From assembly GCA_017883135.1 (NCBI GenBank), contig JADGOE010000019.1:1-42661 (forward strand): a stretch of 42,661 nt of DNA, in the 5' to 3' direction. Position 1 is the stretch's first letter, and each line of letters starts with the position of its first letter. Both the position numbers and the translations under genes were made by a program. This document shows, piece by piece, positions 41,597 through 42,661 of this stretch. The notes under the pieces are model-generated. The model was not told where the DNA came from. It worked only from the letters and a program-made list of their open reading frames with translations, and did no database searches. The stretch is from Acidimicrobiales bacterium (GTDB taxonomy: Bacteria > Actinomycetota > Acidimicrobiia > Acidimicrobiales > RAAP-2).

Positions 41597-42135
41597 GACA
41601 ACAGGCCGTCGACCGACGCGCGTCCGGTCTTGTGCCGATCGACCAGCTCGGCCTGGAGCATGTCGATCCGCTCGTGCAGCGCCCGACGATCCGCGGACAA
41701 CCCGTGCTCGAGGGCTTCGAGGCGGCCCGCCAGGTCGCCGAGCGCGTCGGCATCCAGATCGGCCAGCCTGCCGATCTCGTCGGCCCCGAGCACGGCGTCC
41801 AACGCTTCAGTGAGATCTGACTCCTCGGTATCGGGGGCCAACAGCATGGGCAACCGGCCCGGGCCGGGCGGGCGCCCGGGGCCGGAGGACAAGATGCCCG
41901 GAAGTTCGTTCACCAGTGAGGCCAGATCGGGAGGGCTGCCGTCTCCGGGACGATCGAGGTAGGCGTGGACGATGTCCAGTCGGCCCTGGATCAGTCGGCG
42001 CAGGTAGGAAAGGGCCACCTCGGCCTGCTGGCACTCGGTGCGCATGGCCCGGATATCCTCCAGCGACCTGGTCTCGATGCCATCGAGGTAGGTGTCGGTC
42101 AGGAGGCGGCTGAGTTCATCCTTGTGGCTCTGCAT
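41593..42135 (-). CDS. rsiG: RsiG-like c-di-GMP-binding anti-sigma factor candidate
   Basis: A 180-residue, mostly helical protein. Helix 1 contains E39-S43-R46-Q50-D54 (EVALSYLRRLIQGRLD), an exact E(X)3S(X)2R(X)3Q(X)3D motif. A second helix has E143-S147-R150-H154-D158 (EHGLSADRRALHERID), the same motif with Gln replaced by His. In Streptomyces RsiG, two such repeats on an antiparallel coiled coil bind a c-di-GMP dimer, and the complex sequesters sigma factor WhiG; a Rubrobacter RsiG carries one. The helices here are separated by a Gly/Pro-rich loop (about 62-98) and an acidic segment. An ATG start is used; TACCAT lies 8 nt upstream. It overlaps the upstream peptidase gene by 20 nt and the downstream XRE gene by 4. 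No sigma factor is visible in the window. The motif match is direct; the function is inference. Confidence 0.72.
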   Translation of the reverse strand: MQSHKDELSRLLTDTYLDGIETRSLEDIRAMRTECQQAEVALSYLRRLIQGRLDIVHAYLDRPGDGSPPDLASLVNELPGILSSGPGRPPGPGRLPMLLAPDTEESDLTEALDAVLGADEIGRLADLDADALGDLAGRLEALEHGLSADRRALHERIDMLQAELVDRHKTGRASVDGLLS

Positions 42136-42643
42136 CGCGCTCGATGGTACTCCTTGCCGGCCAGGGTCCACGGCCGCTCCGCCCGGCGGGGGCGTAGCGG
42201 TAGACCGCCCGGCCCGCGATGGATGACCGGGGGAGCGGGCCGAAGGACCGGCTGTCCGTGCTGTGGTCGCGGGCATCGCCCACGACCTCGAAGGTGCCGG
42301 CACCAGGCTGAACGGTGGCGATCCTCTTGATCAGGAAGCGCGAAGGCTGCCCGGGATCCCGCACTGCGACAATGGCACCGGGCCTGGGGAAGGGCAGGCG
42401 GGCGCAGGGGAGGCTCACCACCACCAACCGGTCACCCGGCAGCAGCGTGGGCGCCATCGACGTCCCGGCCACCACCACCCGGCGCACGGTCCGGTTCACC
42501 ACGAACGAGACAAGGGCCAGCGAGGCTCCGACGACAGCCAAGCGGGCAGCCCCCGCCTTGCCCAGGGGCCGACCCGACCACAGGCCGGACCTCTGGGCTC
42601 GACGGTCCACGAACCTGGGTAAGGTGACCGGACACGGCAACAT
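42116..42643 (-). CDS. S26-family signal peptidase (SodX-like)
   Basis: Membrane-anchored serine peptidase of 175 residues. A single N-terminal membrane segment (about 32-50) is followed by catalytic Ser62 in AGTSMAPTLLPGDRL and catalytic Lys106 in RFLIKRI. GDARDHSTDSRSFGPL is the C-terminal S26 box. The small size and the DSRSFGPLP...YRYAP ending resemble the nickel-superoxide-dismutase maturation proteases of actinobacteria as well as short type I signal peptidases, so the substrate is open. No sodN is in the window. The TGA lies 20 nt inside the RsiG-like gene. Confidence 0.83.
   Translation of the reverse strand: MLPCPVTLPRFVDRRAQRSGLWSGRPLGKAGAARLAVVGASLALVSFVVNRTVRRVVVAGTSMAPTLLPGDRLVVVSLPCARLPFPRPGAIVAVRDPGQPSRFLIKRIATVQPGAGTFEVVGDARDHSTDSRSFGPLPRSSIAGRAVYRYAPAGRSGRGPWPARSTIERDAEPQG
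42144..42149 (-). promoter_or_regulatory. candidate -10 hexamer TACCAT before the RsiG-like gene
   Basis: TACCAT ends 8 nt before the ATG of the RsiG-like gene, inside the last codons of the peptidase gene. The AAGGAG further upstream is 14 nt from the ATG, too far for efficient use, so an internal leaderless promoter is a reasonable alternative to coupling. Confidence 0.3.
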
Positions 42644-42661
42644 GTCCCAGTCTCTACCAGA

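Noticed and set aside
1-42661. tRNA, rRNA, CRISPR array, insertion sequence or prophage
   Set aside because: Intergenic gaps are short, and none shows a cloverleaf, repeat-spacer array, transposase or integrase sequence.

Overview
The window is high-GC DNA with almost no intergenic space and many GTG starts. It comes from an actinomycetote (Actinobacteria). The evidence is a complete 14-gene nuoA-N operon beside a geranylgeranyl-reductase-family gene, a rex-hemA-hemC-cobA-hemD-hemB-hemL block, the mycothiol gene mshA followed by a YbjN-domain gene, and an RsiG-like protein. Long hydrophilic tails on several Nuo subunits and proline-rich single-pass membrane proteins suggest a deep lineage such as Acidimicrobiia, but this placement is inference. 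No rRNA, tRNA, CRISPR array, insertion sequence or prophage was seen. The content looks like vertically inherited core genome with one smaller accessory block at the left end.

Left block (1-7030). A hairpin-rich leader precedes a 29-residue membrane ORF, a ClC chloride transporter interrupted by an apparent one-base deletion in a G run, a GAP/SfLAP-family membrane protein and a potassium-channel-like protein with a degenerate filter, all on +. Facing them on - are a full-length glutamate decarboxylase that keeps the penultimate histidine used for pH gating in E. coli GadB, a DUF2252 protein and a LapA-domain membrane protein. Together they suggest an acid or ion-stress neighbourhood, but no GadC antiporter is present.

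Respiratory block (7162-25137). nuoN back to nuoA are on -, nearly all joined by stop/start overlaps (ATGA, GTGA or TGATG), which points to one translationally coupled transcript for proton-pumping NADH:menaquinone oxidoreductase. Divergent from nuoA is a flavoprotein of the geranylgeranyl reductase family, plausibly acting on the menaquinone side chain used by the same complex.

Tetrapyrrole block (25189-36381). Two related membrane proteins (PH-like N-terminus, Pro-rich linker, one membrane segment, external 'LPxGW' domain) precede hemL, hemB, hemD, cobA, hemC and hemA. The NADH/NAD+ sensor gene rex lies upstream of hemA. This recalls the Streptomyces rex-hemACD arrangement and puts a redox sensor next to heme synthesis and complex I.

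Right block (36496-42643). It holds a SAM hydrolase of the DUF62 family, a lipoprotein carrying the same external domain as the two membrane proteins, proC, a YbjN gene, mshA, an XRE regulator, an RsiG-like protein and an S26 signal peptidase. The RsiG-like protein has an exact E(X)3S(X)2R(X)3Q(X)3D motif on one helix and a near-exact copy (Q to H) on a second. That is the signature of the c-di-GMP-binding anti-sigma factor RsiG, and it is the most interesting item here. Several transcription-unit heads have a TANNNT hexamer 6-9 nt before the start codon, consistent with leaderless mRNAs.
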